Of a stretch of 64,000 nt of DNA, positions 1-10,300 are shown piece by piece. The first letter of the stretch is position 1; each line of letters begins with the position of its first letter. The stretch is from Palsa-1150 sp964531095 (GTDB lineage: Bacteria; Myxococcota_A; Polyangia; Polyangiales; Polyangiaceae). The stretch is from contig CAZHED010000011.1 in NCBI GenBank assembly GCA_964531095.1, positions 68,087-132,086 of the forward strand, given 5' to 3'. The notes under the pieces are model-generated. The model saw only the letters and a list, made by a program, of their open reading frames with translations, ran no database searches and was not told where the DNA came from. The position numbers were made by a program, and so were the translations under genes.

Positions 1-163
1 CCACCACGGGTTGAGGTATCGGGGCTGGCGTGACGACCACTGGCTGAGGTTGCGGGGCTGGTTCCGTGACGACGCTCGTTTGGGCGAGTGCAGGCCCGGT
101 CCAGGCAAAGGCTGCAAGGACTGCCGAAGCCGAGTGGAGCGCGATGACAGCTTGGGTTTTCAT
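1..163 (-). CDS. Secreted proline-rich protein, 5' part only
   Basis: The first 54 codons of a minus-strand gene that runs off the left edge. The start is ATG at 163-161, preceded by an AGGAGA ribosome binding site at 172-177. The N-terminus is a plausible signal peptide: MKTQ, then a hydrophobic Ala-rich stretch ending in GPALAQ, with cleavage expected after ALA. The mature part begins TSVVTEPAPQPQPVV and continues in Pro/Val/Gln-rich sequence, which looks like a low-complexity linker before a domain outside the window. Family and function cannot be told from this fragment. Confidence 0.6.
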   Translation of the reverse strand, partial: MKTQAVIALHSASAVLAAFAWTGPALAQTSVVTEPAPQPQPVVVTPAPIPQPVV

Positions 164-743
164 CTCGTTCTTCTCCTTGGTATGCACGAGGCGCTCATCC
201 CAAAGTGCAAGTGCCAAGCCGTCGGCGCGGTCGAACGGCGGAGGTTGAGCGTCGGCGCGGCGAGCAGTCGCGCCTCTTCTGTCCGGATGGTCTGTATTCG
301 TGCGCGCCTCCATACGCTGCCCATGGTTCGATTCGAACGCCGCCGGAGCCTCATTGCGCGCAACTCCTCCACGACCCCTGGGCTTCGCGGTCCGCCGCTT
401 CGACGTTGCGAGTCTGCGACTGGTCGTCGGCGACCAAGTGCTGACAGCGGATGCGTAGGCGGCGATCGCAATGCTCCTCAACCGGTGCAGACTGCGACGC
501 CGACCGACGCTCCTTGGAAGAGCCGCGTCTCGACGTGGACGAGGTGGTTCGGCACGGGGCATCCGCACGCGACGATGTGCACCGCACGGGCCTCTGCCGG
601 GCATACGACCTCATCGATGCGGCAGCTGCTCGGGCGAATTGTCCTCCGTCCCTACACGACGATGCCAGATCACCCCCCAATGTGGCGCCGCCTGCGCCCG
701 GGCTGGCAACGGTATGCGCTCGCCGGGTGACACCCAGGCATCG
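164..743. other. No recognisable gene; leader of partial gene and spacer
   Basis: This stretch holds the ribosome binding site and presumably the promoter of the minus-strand gene ending at 163. All reading frames through it give Arg/Ser/Ala-rich translations of the kind produced by random GC-rich DNA, with no recognisable domain and no convincing start. It leads directly into the 21-bp tandem array that begins near 744. No gene can be supported here. Confidence 0.5.
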
Positions 744-1004
744 GATGGAGCCAATCAGGCTTGGGATGGTGCCAATACTGACGAGGATGGCACCAAGACG
801 ACCTCGCATGGCGCCACACGAAGAGAGGAGGGTGCCATCCCGAGGGAGGACGGCGCCATCCTGGGAGAGGAGGGTGCCATCCCGAGGGAGGACGGCGCCA
901 TCCCGAGGGAGGACGGCGCCATCCTGGGAGAGGAGGGCGCCATCCCGAGAGAGGACGGCGCCATCCTGGGAGAGGAGGGTGCCATCCTGAGAGAGGAGGG
1001 CGCC
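744..1004. repeat. 21-bp tandem array, about 12 copies
   Basis: Twelve consecutive 21-bp units plus a partial one, phased at 744, 765, 786 and so on. The right-hand units (828-1004) are well conserved and alternate between two forms, GCCATCCCGAGGGAG and GCCATCCTGGGAGAG, each joined by GAGGG or GACGG. The first four units are much more diverged but keep the 21-bp phase. Because 21 is divisible by three, every frame through it reads as a heptapeptide repeat (for example DGAILGE/EGAIPRE on the plus strand), but no frame has a convincing start or flanking domain. It lies about 200 bp upstream of the EF-G gene. The units abut without spacers, so this is not a CRISPR. Confidence 0.85.
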
Positions 1005-1210
1005 AGGTACGCCAGGTACGATGACATGCCATTCCTGCGTCTCACCGGGCGCCCCCGAGCCCACGCCCACGATCGCGGCGATCGAGGCCGGTCACCGAGA
1101 CGCCACCAGTTTGTTTTGCGGAGGCCGTTGGACTGAGTTACATCCGCCGCGGTCCTCCCCGCTCCGAGCCAGGATTATCGGCTCATTCACCAAGGTAGAA
1201 AGACAGTCCC

Positions 1211-3343
1211 GTGGCAGCACGCATCCCCCTCGAACGCATCCGCAACATCGGCATCTCCGCCCACATCGACTCGGGCAAGACAACGCTTACGGAGCGCATC
1301 CTCTTCTACACGGGGCGCATCCACAAGATACACGAGGTACGCGGCAAAGACGGGGTCGGCGCCAAGATGGATTCGATGGACCTCGAGCGCGAAAAGGGCA
1401 TCACGATCCAGTCCGCGGCGACGTACTGCGTCTGGAACGGCTCACAGCAACAGCTGCAACCTCACAACATCAACATCATCGACACGCCCGGGCACGTCGA
1501 CTTCACCATCGAAGTCGAGCGCGCGCTCCGCGTGCTCGACGGTGCGATTCTCGTGCTCGACTCGGGCAAGGGTGTCCAAAGCCAGTCGATCACCGTCGAC
1601 AAGCAGATGAAGCGGTACCGGGTGCCGCGCATCGCCTTCGTCAACAAGATGGACAATCCGGGGGCGAACTACGACCGCGTCGCGGCGATGCTCAAGGAGA
1701 AGCTCGGGCATCATCCGGTCAAGCTCCAGGTTCCGATAGGCGAAGAGTCGTCGTTCAAGGGAATCATCGACCCAATCGTGGGCAAAGCGTTCTACTTCGA
1801 CGGGGACGACGGCGAGGTCGTGCGCGAGGAGGCGGTCCCGGCCGAATTCGCCGCGCGGGCCGCCGAAGCTCGTCAGCAGATCATCCACGAAGTCGCCGAC
1901 GTCGACGACACGCTCGCCGAGAAGTTCGTCAACGAGGAGCCCATCTCGACCGACGAGCTCCGCGCTGCGATCCGTCGCGCGACGTTGGCCCTCAAGATGA
2001 CCCCCGTCATGTGCGGCTCGGCAATCAAGAACAAGGGCGTTCAGCTCTTGCTCGACGGCGTGGTGCACTACCTGCCCAATCCGACCGAAGTCGTCAACGA
2101 GGCACACGATCAGGCCAGGAAAGAAGAGAAGATCATCATCGAGTCCGATCCGAACAAGCCGTTCGTCGGGCTCGCGTTCAAGCTGACCCAGGACAAGTAC
2201 GGCCAGCTGACCTACTTCCGCGTGTACCAGGGCAAGGTTGCGGCAGGCGATACGATTTACAACGCCAGCAACGAGCTCCGGAAAGTGCGTGTTCCGCGGA
2301 TGTTCCGGATGCACTCGGACGATCGCGAAGAGATCGAGTTGGCGGAGGCCGGGGACATCGTCGCGCTTTACGGAGTGGAGGCGAGCTCGGGAGAAACGTT
2401 CACCGACGGCAAAGTCAACGTCACCCTGACGTCGATGCACGTGCCGGCGCCCGTCATCTCGCTCGCGGTCGCCCCGAAAGACCGCGCGGGGGAGACCAAC
2501 TTCTCGAAGGCGCTGAACCGATTCACGAAGGAAGATCCCACCTTCCGCGTGCATCAGGACGAAGAGTCCCAGCAGACGATCATCAGCGGAATGGGCGAGC
2601 TGCATCTCGAGATCTACATGGAGCGGATGCGGCGCGAGTACAACTGCGATGTCGTCGCAGGCAAACCGCAGGTCGCCTATCGCGAAACGATCACGCGGCG
2701 TGCGGAGATCAACTACACGCACAAGAAGCAGACGGGCGGATCCGGACAGTACGCGCGCGTTCTCGGATACATCGAGCCGCTGCCGGCAGACGCTGTCGAG
2801 ACCTACGAGTTCGTCGACGACGTCACCGGAGGATCGATACCCCGCGAGTACATTCCTTCATGCGACAAGGGCTTCCGGGAGGGGGTACGCAAGGGCACGA
2901 TGATCGGGTTCCCCGTCGTGGGCATCCGGTGCGTGGTCAACGACGGCGCGTCCCACGCCGTCGACTCGTCCGAGATGGCCTTCAAGACGGCCGCTTTGAT
3001 GGGGTTTCGCGAGGCGTACACGAAGTCCGCGCCCACGATTTTGGAGCCCATCATGAAGGTGGAGATCGATGCCCCGATCGAGTTTCAGGGGGCCGTCGTG
3101 GGACAGGTCAATCAGCGGCGCGGAGTCATTCAGGAGACCGTCGGCGGCGACAACGTGAGCGTCACCTGCGAGGTGCCGCTCAACGCCATGTTCGGGTACT
3201 CGACCGACTTGCGCTCGGCGACCCAGGGCAAAGGCACCTTCACGATGGAGTTCGCGCGGTACGCCACGGTGCCGAAACAGGAGCAAGAGGAGATGGTCAA
3301 GAAGTATCGCGACAAGCTCGCCGCCGAGGCCGGACGAAAGTAG
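1211..3343 (+). CDS. fusA: Elongation factor G, mitochondrial-like (spdEFG1/mtEFG1) type
   Basis: A translational GTPase that moves tRNA and mRNA through the ribosome. It is 710 aa, a full EF-G length. GTPase motifs are visible: AHIDSGKTT (residues 17-25, G1), DTPGHVD (G3) and NKMD (G4). Domains II, III, IV and V follow; domain IV contains QTGGSGQYA and domain V ends in the usual FARYATVPKQ region. G1 has Ser where most bacterial EF-Gs have Ala, and the segments EVRGKDGVGAKMDSM and RVLDGAILVLDSGKGVQ resemble mitochondrial EF-G1 and the spdEFG1 group more than E. coli FusA. The start is GTG with only a weak upstream AAGGTA, chosen because it gives the family N-terminus. The gene stands alone and converges on the next gene 36 bp downstream. 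Confidence 0.93.
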   Translation: MAARIPLERIRNIGISAHIDSGKTTLTERILFYTGRIHKIHEVRGKDGVGAKMDSMDLEREKGITIQSAATYCVWNGSQQQLQPHNINIIDTPGHVDFTIEVERALRVLDGAILVLDSGKGVQSQSITVDKQMKRYRVPRIAFVNKMDNPGANYDRVAAMLKEKLGHHPVKLQVPIGEESSFKGIIDPIVGKAFYFDGDDGEVVREEAVPAEFAARAAEARQQIIHEVADVDDTLAEKFVNEEPISTDELRAAIRRATLALKMTPVMCGSAIKNKGVQLLLDGVVHYLPNPTEVVNEAHDQARKEEKIIIESDPNKPFVGLAFKLTQDKYGQLTYFRVYQGKVAAGDTIYNASNELRKVRVPRMFRMHSDDREEIELAEAGDIVALYGVEASSGETFTDGKVNVTLTSMHVPAPVISLAVAPKDRAGETNFSKALNRFTKEDPTFRVHQDEESQQTIISGMGELHLEIYMERMRREYNCDVVAGKPQVAYRETITRRAEINYTHKKQTGGSGQYARVLGYIEPLPADAVETYEFVDDVTGGSIPREYIPSCDKGFREGVRKGTMIGFPVVGIRCVVNDGASHAVDSSEMAFKTAALMGFREAYTKSAPTILEPIMKVEIDAPIEFQGAVVGQVNQRRGVIQETVGGDNVSVTCEVPLNAMFGYSTDLRSATQGKGTFTMEFARYATVPKQEQEEMVKKYRDKLAAEAGRK

Positions 3344-3379
3344 CTGCAACCCGCGACTACGAACGCCCGCCACTCGGGT

Positions 3380-6300
3380 TCACGGTCGCGCCGTCCCGGT
3401 GGCGCCGGCGCCGCTGATCACGAGCGGGCCATAGATCTCGAACCACCGCGCATACGATCGAAGGGAAGGCTCGCGGCGCGCCGCCAACTCGGCGGACGCC
3501 GCGGCGAGCCGCTTCGGTAGCTCCGCCACGAGCGTCTCCTTCATGGACATCGTGAGCTCCGCAGCCAGCCAGAGGACGTCGAGCTGCTCTCTGTCGCTCG
3601 CGCCGTTCGCTCGCGCGCGAAGATCGTCCGCCCGCGCGAGCGCTCGACCAAGCCAGGCCCTGGCGGCCGCGGCGTCATGACGCCGGCTCGCGTTCAACGC
3701 GAGCTGCGCCTCGGCCAGCATCTGCTCCCGCTCGATCTCCGCCCGATTCGTCTCGTCCAGCCGCTCCTGCAGGATCGTGCGCCGGACGCCGATGGCTCCC
3801 GCTTCCGCGTCCAAACGGCCGGCCTCGCGGCTGGCGCTCGCCCGCAGGCCGCTTGCGATGAGCCGGTACTCGCGGGCCACTTGATCGGGGGTTGCGTGGG
3901 GCCACTGGAGCGCCGCGACGGTCCACGGATCGCGGAGGCGCCCTTCCACGTAGTCGAGGTCGGAGAGGGCGCGAGAAGGCTGCTTCGCGCCGACGGCAGC
4001 GGCCGCCCGTGAGACACGCGCAACGACGCGATTTCGCTCGGCAACTGAGGTGTGCGACGGGTCGAGCAGCGGAATCTGTTGGTCGTAGAGCGCCAGAGCA
4101 CGCGCGAAGTGCCCCGAGGCGAGGTTGTCCATCGCAGCCCAGTCGAGGGCGAGGGGCCGGTAGCGCGCGAGCGCAGGGTTTCGCGCGATCATCGCGAGCG
4201 CTGCGTCGCCCGCCGCCGCCGCTTCGGCATCGCGCCCCACGTGAAGCAGCGCCTGCGCTTTCGACAGCAGGACGTCCAGCCCCTCCGCGTTGTCGGTGTA
4301 CGGGAGCTTGTCGCGCTCGAGCAGGTAGCCGAGAGCGATACGGTAATTTCCCACGTCGGTATGCAAGAGACCGAGCTGCCCGAGAGTCATCGCCCGAAGG
4401 CGGGCATTGTCCCCCACGAGCTCCAGGGCAACGAGGTAATGGCCATTCGCACGCTCGGCCGCCGCCAAATCGCCGGTCTCGAGGTACTCCTCGTGAAGGA
4501 GCGCTCCGAAGAGTGCCTGTGCCATCCGCTCGTCTTTGAGCTCCGACCACGAGGCGTCAAGCGCTGCGCGCGCCGCAGCCGCAGCCTTCGCGTGTGCTTC
4601 TCCCTCGAGCAACGGAAGCTGCCGGGCGATCAGATACGCCTTCGCGAAGCGCGCGCGCGCTGCAGGGGTCCCGGGCCTGTCGTATTGCGCTTCGATCGCC
4701 GCCGAGCTCACGCCCATCTTCAGACGCATGTCGACCGCTCCCACGACCGCCTCGAGCGAGCCGGTCTGCTCGGCAACCGCGTCGAAGTCGTCGCGCGCAC
4801 CGTCGTACCGCTGCGCCGCCACACGCTCGTATGCGCGCGCGAGGATCAGCCGCTCGAACACGTCCTCGGCCTCGCCCCTCTCGTGTGTCCCGCGCCGGAC
4901 GTCCCGAATGTCCCTCTGCACGAGCGCATCGAGCACGTCGTCCGCGTCGACGTCGTCCGCCCTTTGCACTCCGTCGACGATGAGAGCGCGGCGCCGACCG
5001 GGGCGAGTCTGCGCGGCATAGAGGGCGAGCATCTCGTCGCCCACCCCTTGCGGCACGTGGGAGTCGCGGATCGCGAGCACGTCGCGCGCGAGGTCGATCG
5101 CGAACGCCAGCTCCGCCTCGTGCGCGGCCGCGCCGACCCGCTCGCGGGCAAGCCGAGCCTCAGCGGCGTCGTACGGGAGCCCTCGCACCATGGCCCGCAC
5201 CGCGGCGCGTGCGTAACGGAGCTGCTCGTCGGGCGTCAAGCCGCCGTTGGTGGAAAGCCTCCGGCATACGGCGATGAGCGCCTCCGGGTCGTCGAGCTGG
5301 CGGTAGAAGGCATCCGCCTGCCGGTAGTACTCTTGGACAATCGGCGCCGGCGTCGTCTCGTCGACGGTGACCGCCTCGAGCTCGGCCCGGGCCCGTGCCG
5401 CGTCGCCCAGCGAGTCGAAAATCTCGCTCCGCGCGAGGTGGGTCAGATCCTCGGCCATCGGGCTCTCGGCCGTATCCCCCTTGAGCCCGGCGAGCCGCTC
5501 TTCCGCCTCTCGGCGAAACCCTTCGACCAAGCGCCCCTGCTCCCGGCGACGCTCGGCCCGACGCTGCTCGACGATCAGGCGCAGCGGCAGCGCGATCCCC
5601 GCTGTCGCCTCGTCGCGCAGCTCATCCAACCGGCTGGCGTAATACCCCGCGGCGCGGAACTCTTCGCGCTCCAGGTGAACCATCGACAGCGCGAGCATCG
5701 CGCGCCGCCTACCGGCGGGGGTGGTCTCGCGCGCTAGGCGGCGGCTCGTGAGGAGCTGTTCTTCGACGAGAGTGTCCGCGTCGTCGATCGCGTTCTCGAG
5801 CATCGGCATCGTCCAATCGGCGGGGACTTCGCCGTCGAGCGGCAAGGAATACACGTCAAGGCTCGCGTCCTTCGAGCACGTCGCGATCAGCCGATCGACG
5901 AACGGCGCCGGGTACTCGCAGTTCCAGGACGTCTCGGTGAGCTGTTCCGGCGGGCCGACGACCGGCGTCCCACTCGTGAACGAGATCGGCACACGGAAGA
6001 GAACTCCGTGATCGCCCGCGTCGACCGTGCCGTCGTGGTTCGTGTCGGTGAAAAACTGCACGACGTAGAGCGAGCGGCCGTCCTTCGCGAACACCGGCTG
6101 ACCCGTCTGCCCGGGGAGATCGAGGACGATCTTCGACGGCGGGACCGACGTGGCCGACGCCAGCGGGATCGCTTCGAGGGCCTGCGCCGCGTGGGCGGCA
6201 AACCCCGGCCCGACGCTACGCACCGTCCGCGCGACCGGGACGTAGACGAGCCAGCGACCGTCCGGCGACGCCGCGGGGCTCGTCATGTTCCGGTCGAGGA

Positions 6301-6823
6301 GGGGCCGCGCCGACAGCGCAGAGCCAACGGTGACCTCCAGCACGCGCAGATCCCCTTGGATCGACTGCCGGCTGACGAGCGCGATCCGACGCTCGTCGAT
6401 CCACTCGCCCTGCAGGGCGGCTCCGGGGTCCTGCAGACACCTGCGCTCGTCCCCATCGGGCAGGCGGCGCACACAGAGCTGCCCCGCGGCACTGTCGCGG
6501 AACGAGATGTACAAGAGCGCGTGCCCGTCCGGGCTCACCCGCGGCCAAGTGACGTCCGCGCCGTCGTCGAAAAGCTGGCGGGCGCGGCCATCCGCCATGC
6601 TCTGGGCGAAGATCAAGTTGGTCGTGTCGCGATTCGACACGAAGTAGAGAGTCTTGCCGTCATTGCCGAGCTGGCCGAGGAGATCGTCGGCCACGCCCAC
6701 AGTCAAGCGCTCCGGCCTTCGCAGATCGTCGTCGTCAACGTTGTCGGCGGACGCCCACCCCGCGCCCATGACGACCGACGACGCAAGCGCTGCGGCGGCA
6801 GCCTTTGCACGCGGGCTCAGCAC
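3380..6823 (-). CDS. Exported beta-propeller (PD40) and TPR-repeat protein
   Basis: About 1147 aa. The N-terminus (VLSPRAKAAAAALASSVV...GWASA) is a good signal peptide, so the protein should be periplasmic or outer-membrane associated. Residues roughly 35-270 carry TolB-like PD40 propeller blades, such as SPDGHALLYISFRD and SPDGRWLVYVP. The rest is Ala/Arg/Leu-rich helical sequence with TPR-like pairs, clearest near LGLLHTDVGNYRIALGYL. The start is GTG at 6823 (an in-frame GTG at 6838 is possible); either overlaps the stop of the upstream lipoprotein gene, indicating translational coupling. It is the third gene of the YdbH-like/YdbL-like operon, suggesting an envelope role. The exact function is unknown; a protein-interaction scaffold is the simplest reading. 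Confidence 0.72.
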   Translation of the reverse strand: MLSPRAKAAAAALASSVVMGAGWASADNVDDDDLRRPERLTVGVADDLLGQLGNDGKTLYFVSNRDTTNLIFAQSMADGRARQLFDDGADVTWPRVSPDGHALLYISFRDSAAGQLCVRRLPDGDERRCLQDPGAALQGEWIDERRIALVSRQSIQGDLRVLEVTVGSALSARPLLDRNMTSPAASPDGRWLVYVPVARTVRSVGPGFAAHAAQALEAIPLASATSVPPSKIVLDLPGQTGQPVFAKDGRSLYVVQFFTDTNHDGTVDAGDHGVLFRVPISFTSGTPVVGPPEQLTETSWNCEYPAPFVDRLIATCSKDASLDVYSLPLDGEVPADWTMPMLENAIDDADTLVEEQLLTSRRLARETTPAGRRRAMLALSMVHLEREEFRAAGYYASRLDELRDEATAGIALPLRLIVEQRRAERRREQGRLVEGFRREAEERLAGLKGDTAESPMAEDLTHLARSEIFDSLGDAARARAELEAVTVDETTPAPIVQEYYRQADAFYRQLDDPEALIAVCRRLSTNGGLTPDEQLRYARAAVRAMVRGLPYDAAEARLARERVGAAAHEAELAFAIDLARDVLAIRDSHVPQGVGDEMLALYAAQTRPGRRRALIVDGVQRADDVDADDVLDALVQRDIRDVRRGTHERGEAEDVFERLILARAYERVAAQRYDGARDDFDAVAEQTGSLEAVVGAVDMRLKMGVSSAAIEAQYDRPGTPAARARFAKAYLIARQLPLLEGEAHAKAAAAARAALDASWSELKDERMAQALFGALLHEEYLETGDLAAAERANGHYLVALELVGDNARLRAMTLGQLGLLHTDVGNYRIALGYLLERDKLPYTDNAEGLDVLLSKAQALLHVGRDAEAAAAGDAALAMIARNPALARYRPLALDWAAMDNLASGHFARALALYDQQIPLLDPSHTSVAERNRVVARVSRAAAAVGAKQPSRALSDLDYVEGRLRDPWTVAALQWPHATPDQVAREYRLIASGLRASASREAGRLDAEAGAIGVRRTILQERLDETNRAEIEREQMLAEAQLALNASRRHDAAAARAWLGRALARADDLRARANGASDREQLDVLWLAAELTMSMKETLVAELPKRLAAASAELAARREPSLRSYARWFEIYGPLVISGAGATGTARP

Positions 6824-7362
6824 GCCTTTGCCTGCCACTTTCCGTCGCCCCCTTGGATCCAACCGCCGCAGACCAGATTCCGCGCGTGATTCTCGCCCCA
6901 TGCGCGCTTCAGCTCCGCCTCCGGAACGTCCGGGCGCTGCTCGTGCATCCATCGCCAGAGCTGACGGCGCGCCCGATTCACCCTGTCGACCAGCGTATGG
7001 GCTTCTTGGGCGTCCGCCGCCCCCTTGCAGGCCTCGTGTGTCTCGACGACCAAGCCTTCCTTGCCTTCGCCGACGCAGTGCTGCGCGAGCAGGCCATCGA
7101 GGCGGTCGGCATCGGTGAGATCGCTCTCGTCGACAAGCGGTGCCGGGCGAATGCCCAGGGCTTCGAGCTGGTCGGGCGTCAGGGGCACGGGGCGCGGCTC
7201 GATCCCCGCCCGATCCAGCTTTTGCTCGAGATCGTCGAAGGAGCCGGACGCCTGCTGTTCGAGGGCCGTCGCGCGATCGACCATGACGATCTCCGGCGGC
7301 TTGAAGCATCCCTCGAAACCGAGGAGGGCGACGGCCGCAGCGAGGGGGACGACTCGGTTCAT
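6817..7362 (-). CDS. YdbL-like (DUF1318) lipoprotein
   Basis: 181 aa. The N-terminus is a lipoprotein signal with Cys at residue 19 (LLGFEGC). The C-terminal third, from RVNRARRQLWRWM to the GGWIQGGDGKWQ segment, matches the pattern of E. coli YdbL/DUF1318 (INAERK... then YVQGINGKW). Two extra features are a long charged segment after the lipid anchor and Cys residues in HCVGEG, EACKG, NLVCGG and at the very C-terminus. Its ATG overlaps the stop of the AsmA/YdbH-like gene by 4 bp, and its own stop overlaps the next gene. In E. coli, YdbH, YnbE (a small lipoprotein) and YdbL are encoded together and act in lipid movement between membranes. Here the lipid anchor and the YdbL domain sit on one chain. 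Family assignment is from memory of motifs. Confidence 0.7.
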   Translation of the reverse strand: MNRVVPLAAAVALLGFEGCFKPPEIVMVDRATALEQQASGSFDDLEQKLDRAGIEPRPVPLTPDQLEALGIRPAPLVDESDLTDADRLDGLLAQHCVGEGKEGLVVETHEACKGAADAQEAHTLVDRVNRARRQLWRWMHEQRPDVPEAELKRAWGENHARNLVCGGWIQGGDGKWQAKAC

Positions 7363-10300
7363 TCCGCTTCCTTCATCTCGAACCCGGCGAGCATCGGCGC
7401 GAGCATCTTGTCGACGATGGGCCCCATGGGAATTCCGCGGAGCTCGCCGATGCTGACGAGCCGCGCGAGGCCGCCTAGCTGCAGGTGGGCGCTCGCGAAA
7501 CCATGGTCGAAGACGAGGCGCACGCTATCGGGATAGCCGAAGCGCAGCGCAGTGCGGATGCGGTTCATCGCCGGATCGACGTGAAGCGGGTCTTGCAGAT
7601 CGAGCAGATCCAGCAGATGGCGCTCGCCGATGCGAAGGATCTCCGCGCGCCCGTCAATCGTGCGGTCGGCGGCGGAGATCACGACGGCGATGTTCCCGTC
7701 GAACGGTTCGCCGTGAGACGACTGCACGCCGCTCGCACGCACGTGGACCTCGACGGTCGACTTGGGCCCGTCCCAATCGAGGCCGCACTGTCCGGTGATG
7801 CTCCCGCCGCGGACCCCCATCTCGAACTGCCGGAGCGAGACCACGTTCTGCTCGATCTCGAGGTTCCCGACCAGCGGGGCGATCGACACGAACGGCGTTC
7901 TCAAGCGGGTGATCGAGAAAAAGCCGCTGCGGGTGAGGAGCGGGTGCTGATCGGCGAAGCGCAGCATCGAGTACGGGCTACCCTTCTCGCTCCGTTGGAG
8001 CGCGACGCCGTTGGCACCGACCTCGAGGGCCATCGTGATCGGTACCTCGCCGTTCGCGCTATCTACCTCGACGCCCGCGCGGGGAAGCGAGACGCTCACG
8101 TCCTCCGCCTTGACTGCGGTCCGCAGCTGGTAGTGCTCTAAGTCCGGCGAGACGATGTTTGCCTCGACGGCCATCGTTCCCCGTCCGTTGAAGCGTTCCG
8201 GGATGCTCGAGAGCCGCGCCAGGTCCTGGGTCAGCGACGTGGTGACCGAGATGGTGCGGCGCCCTTCCCCGAGATCCACGTTGCCGGTCACCGCGAGCGC
8301 CGTCCCCCCCGAGCCGTTCGCGATTTTCATGTCGGAGACGTGCACCACGCCTTCCGTCCCGCGCTCGGCCGAAAGCGTGAAGGTGATGTCGCCCAGGGGA
8401 TACTCAGGGGCAACGGTCTGCTCGACGGCGCGGACGGAGAGGCGTTGGGTGAGCTCGACCGCCGGATCGGCGAGGTCTCCGCTAAACGCGGCCGTGGCCT
8501 CGTCGGTGATCCCGTTCAGGTCGACGTCACGGCTCCCCAGGTCGAGGTGCAGGCTGCCAACGTCGAGTCGGCTGTCCAAGGTGCGCCGCTCTCCGAGGGA
8601 GCGCATCGCGCCGTGCCAGGCGAGCGCCGGCGTCGCGATCGCTGTGTCCCCCTTGCTCCAGCGGAAGTGAGCGACCCGAAGGTCCGCCGTCCCTTCGACG
8701 GCGGCCGTGTGCGCAGGGCTCGGCTCGAGCCGGATCGTCCCGTCGCGCGCAATCCCCGCCACGACCCCGAGGAGCGCGCCGCGTCCGGAGAGTCCGACCT
8801 CGAGCTCGGAGAGGTCGAACGGAGCGAGCCCGCGTATCTTGGCGGCGAAGGGCGCCAAAAGCGCGAGCCCCGCGACGCGCGCGTCGACGTCATACGACAG
8901 AGCCCGCCGCAACGGGTCGAACGACAGCCGTCCCGATAGCTTCGAAGTCGCCAGGCCTTCGGTCGCAAGCTGGAGCTGGAGCGACAGATGCTCCCGGTCC
9001 ACGGTGGCCGAGAGCGCGACGCGGTCATCGCTCGGGCTGCCGCCGTCGACCGTGAGCCCCATCGCCCGCATGTCCACGTTGGCTTTGTGGTGGAGCGCGT
9101 TGCCTCGCGTCTCGACGGTCAATGAAAGCGATTTCGCCGCGACGTTGTCGAACGCGGGGCGATCGAAGTCGACCTCGGTCTTCTGCGAGATCACGGGATC
9201 TCCAGCGGCGAGGCCCTCCGCGCGCCCGCTCGTTCGCACCGCAACGGCGATCCGATCCCAGGGGACCCGGTCGGTCAGGGCGGACGGAAGGATGGGGCGG
9301 ACGGCCGAAAGGCTGGGTGCCATGGCGTGGAGGCCGAAATCGAACGCGTCGACTTGCTTGGTCGCGTCGAGCGACGCTCGCATCTCACCGAGGTCGACGG
9401 CCACGCGAACGGCGCCACGGCTCGCTGCCGGATGGCTCGGGTCGGGTTGGACGTCGCGGGCCTGCACTTCGATACGTGCCGGGGCGTCCGCGAGACCGCT
9501 GCCGTCGCGGCCGAGCACCCGGAGGCGCGCCGCAGTCGCCCCAAGGTCGACGGCGAAGGGAGGGTGCCCGTCGAGGACGGTGTGCGCGTGCAGCGCGATG
9601 TGGTCGGCAATCGCGCGCATTCCGGGGGATCGCATGTCGAGCGAGGCCAGCTCCGTGGTCAGGGCAAGATCTCCTCGCGTGGCCAAAGGCTGGGCGCTGT
9701 CGGTGTGCAGCCCCTGCGCGCGAAGCTCGACGTGACCATCGCGGGCGACGAGGCGAGCGCCGCGCCGCACCGTCGCGAAGCGCAAACCGACGCGGCCGGC
9801 GACCGTGCCGTCAGCGCGTTGCTGGCCGTCGAAATCGAGCACGAGGTCGTCCGCCTCGAGACGGTCATTTCCGGTCACGAGCCGAGCCGCGGCGAGCGTC
9901 ACCGACCCCCCGCCCGCGACCCCGCCGCCGTCCGCTGCCGGCTGCGCGTGCAGCGAGAGCGCTCCTCGCCCGACATGGATCGATCCGAAAGGGGTCGCGA
10001 AGGCCACGTTCGAGAGGCTCGCGTCCACGGCGGCCGCCCCGCCCGCTGATAGCCGCATGACGGGGCCCACGACAAGCGAATCGACCTCGTAGCGCACACG
10101 CGCCCGCTCGGCGGTGACTGGGACGAGATCGGCGGGGAGCCACCGGAGCAGCCGCGCGAGGTCGATATCCCCCTGGGCGTGCTGCACGATCGGGTCGCCA
10201 GCGTCGAAGACATCGATCGACGCCTCCGCGGTCGCGGCGCCGTCGCCCGCCTCCGCACGTTCGAGCTTGACCTCGGTGCGACCCGCGGCCGGGTCGAAGC

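Noticed and set aside
744..1004. CRISPR array
   Set aside because: Units are 21 bp and abut without spacers; no cas genes are nearby.
351..1070. Reading frames through the left array as a protein-coding gene
   Set aside because: The flanking translation is Arg/Ser-rich and random-looking, and no start with a ribosome binding site exists.
4052..5737. Long plus-strand reading frame opposite the propeller/TPR gene
   Set aside because: It is a GC-bias shadow of the minus-strand gene, which has clear PD40 and TPR features.
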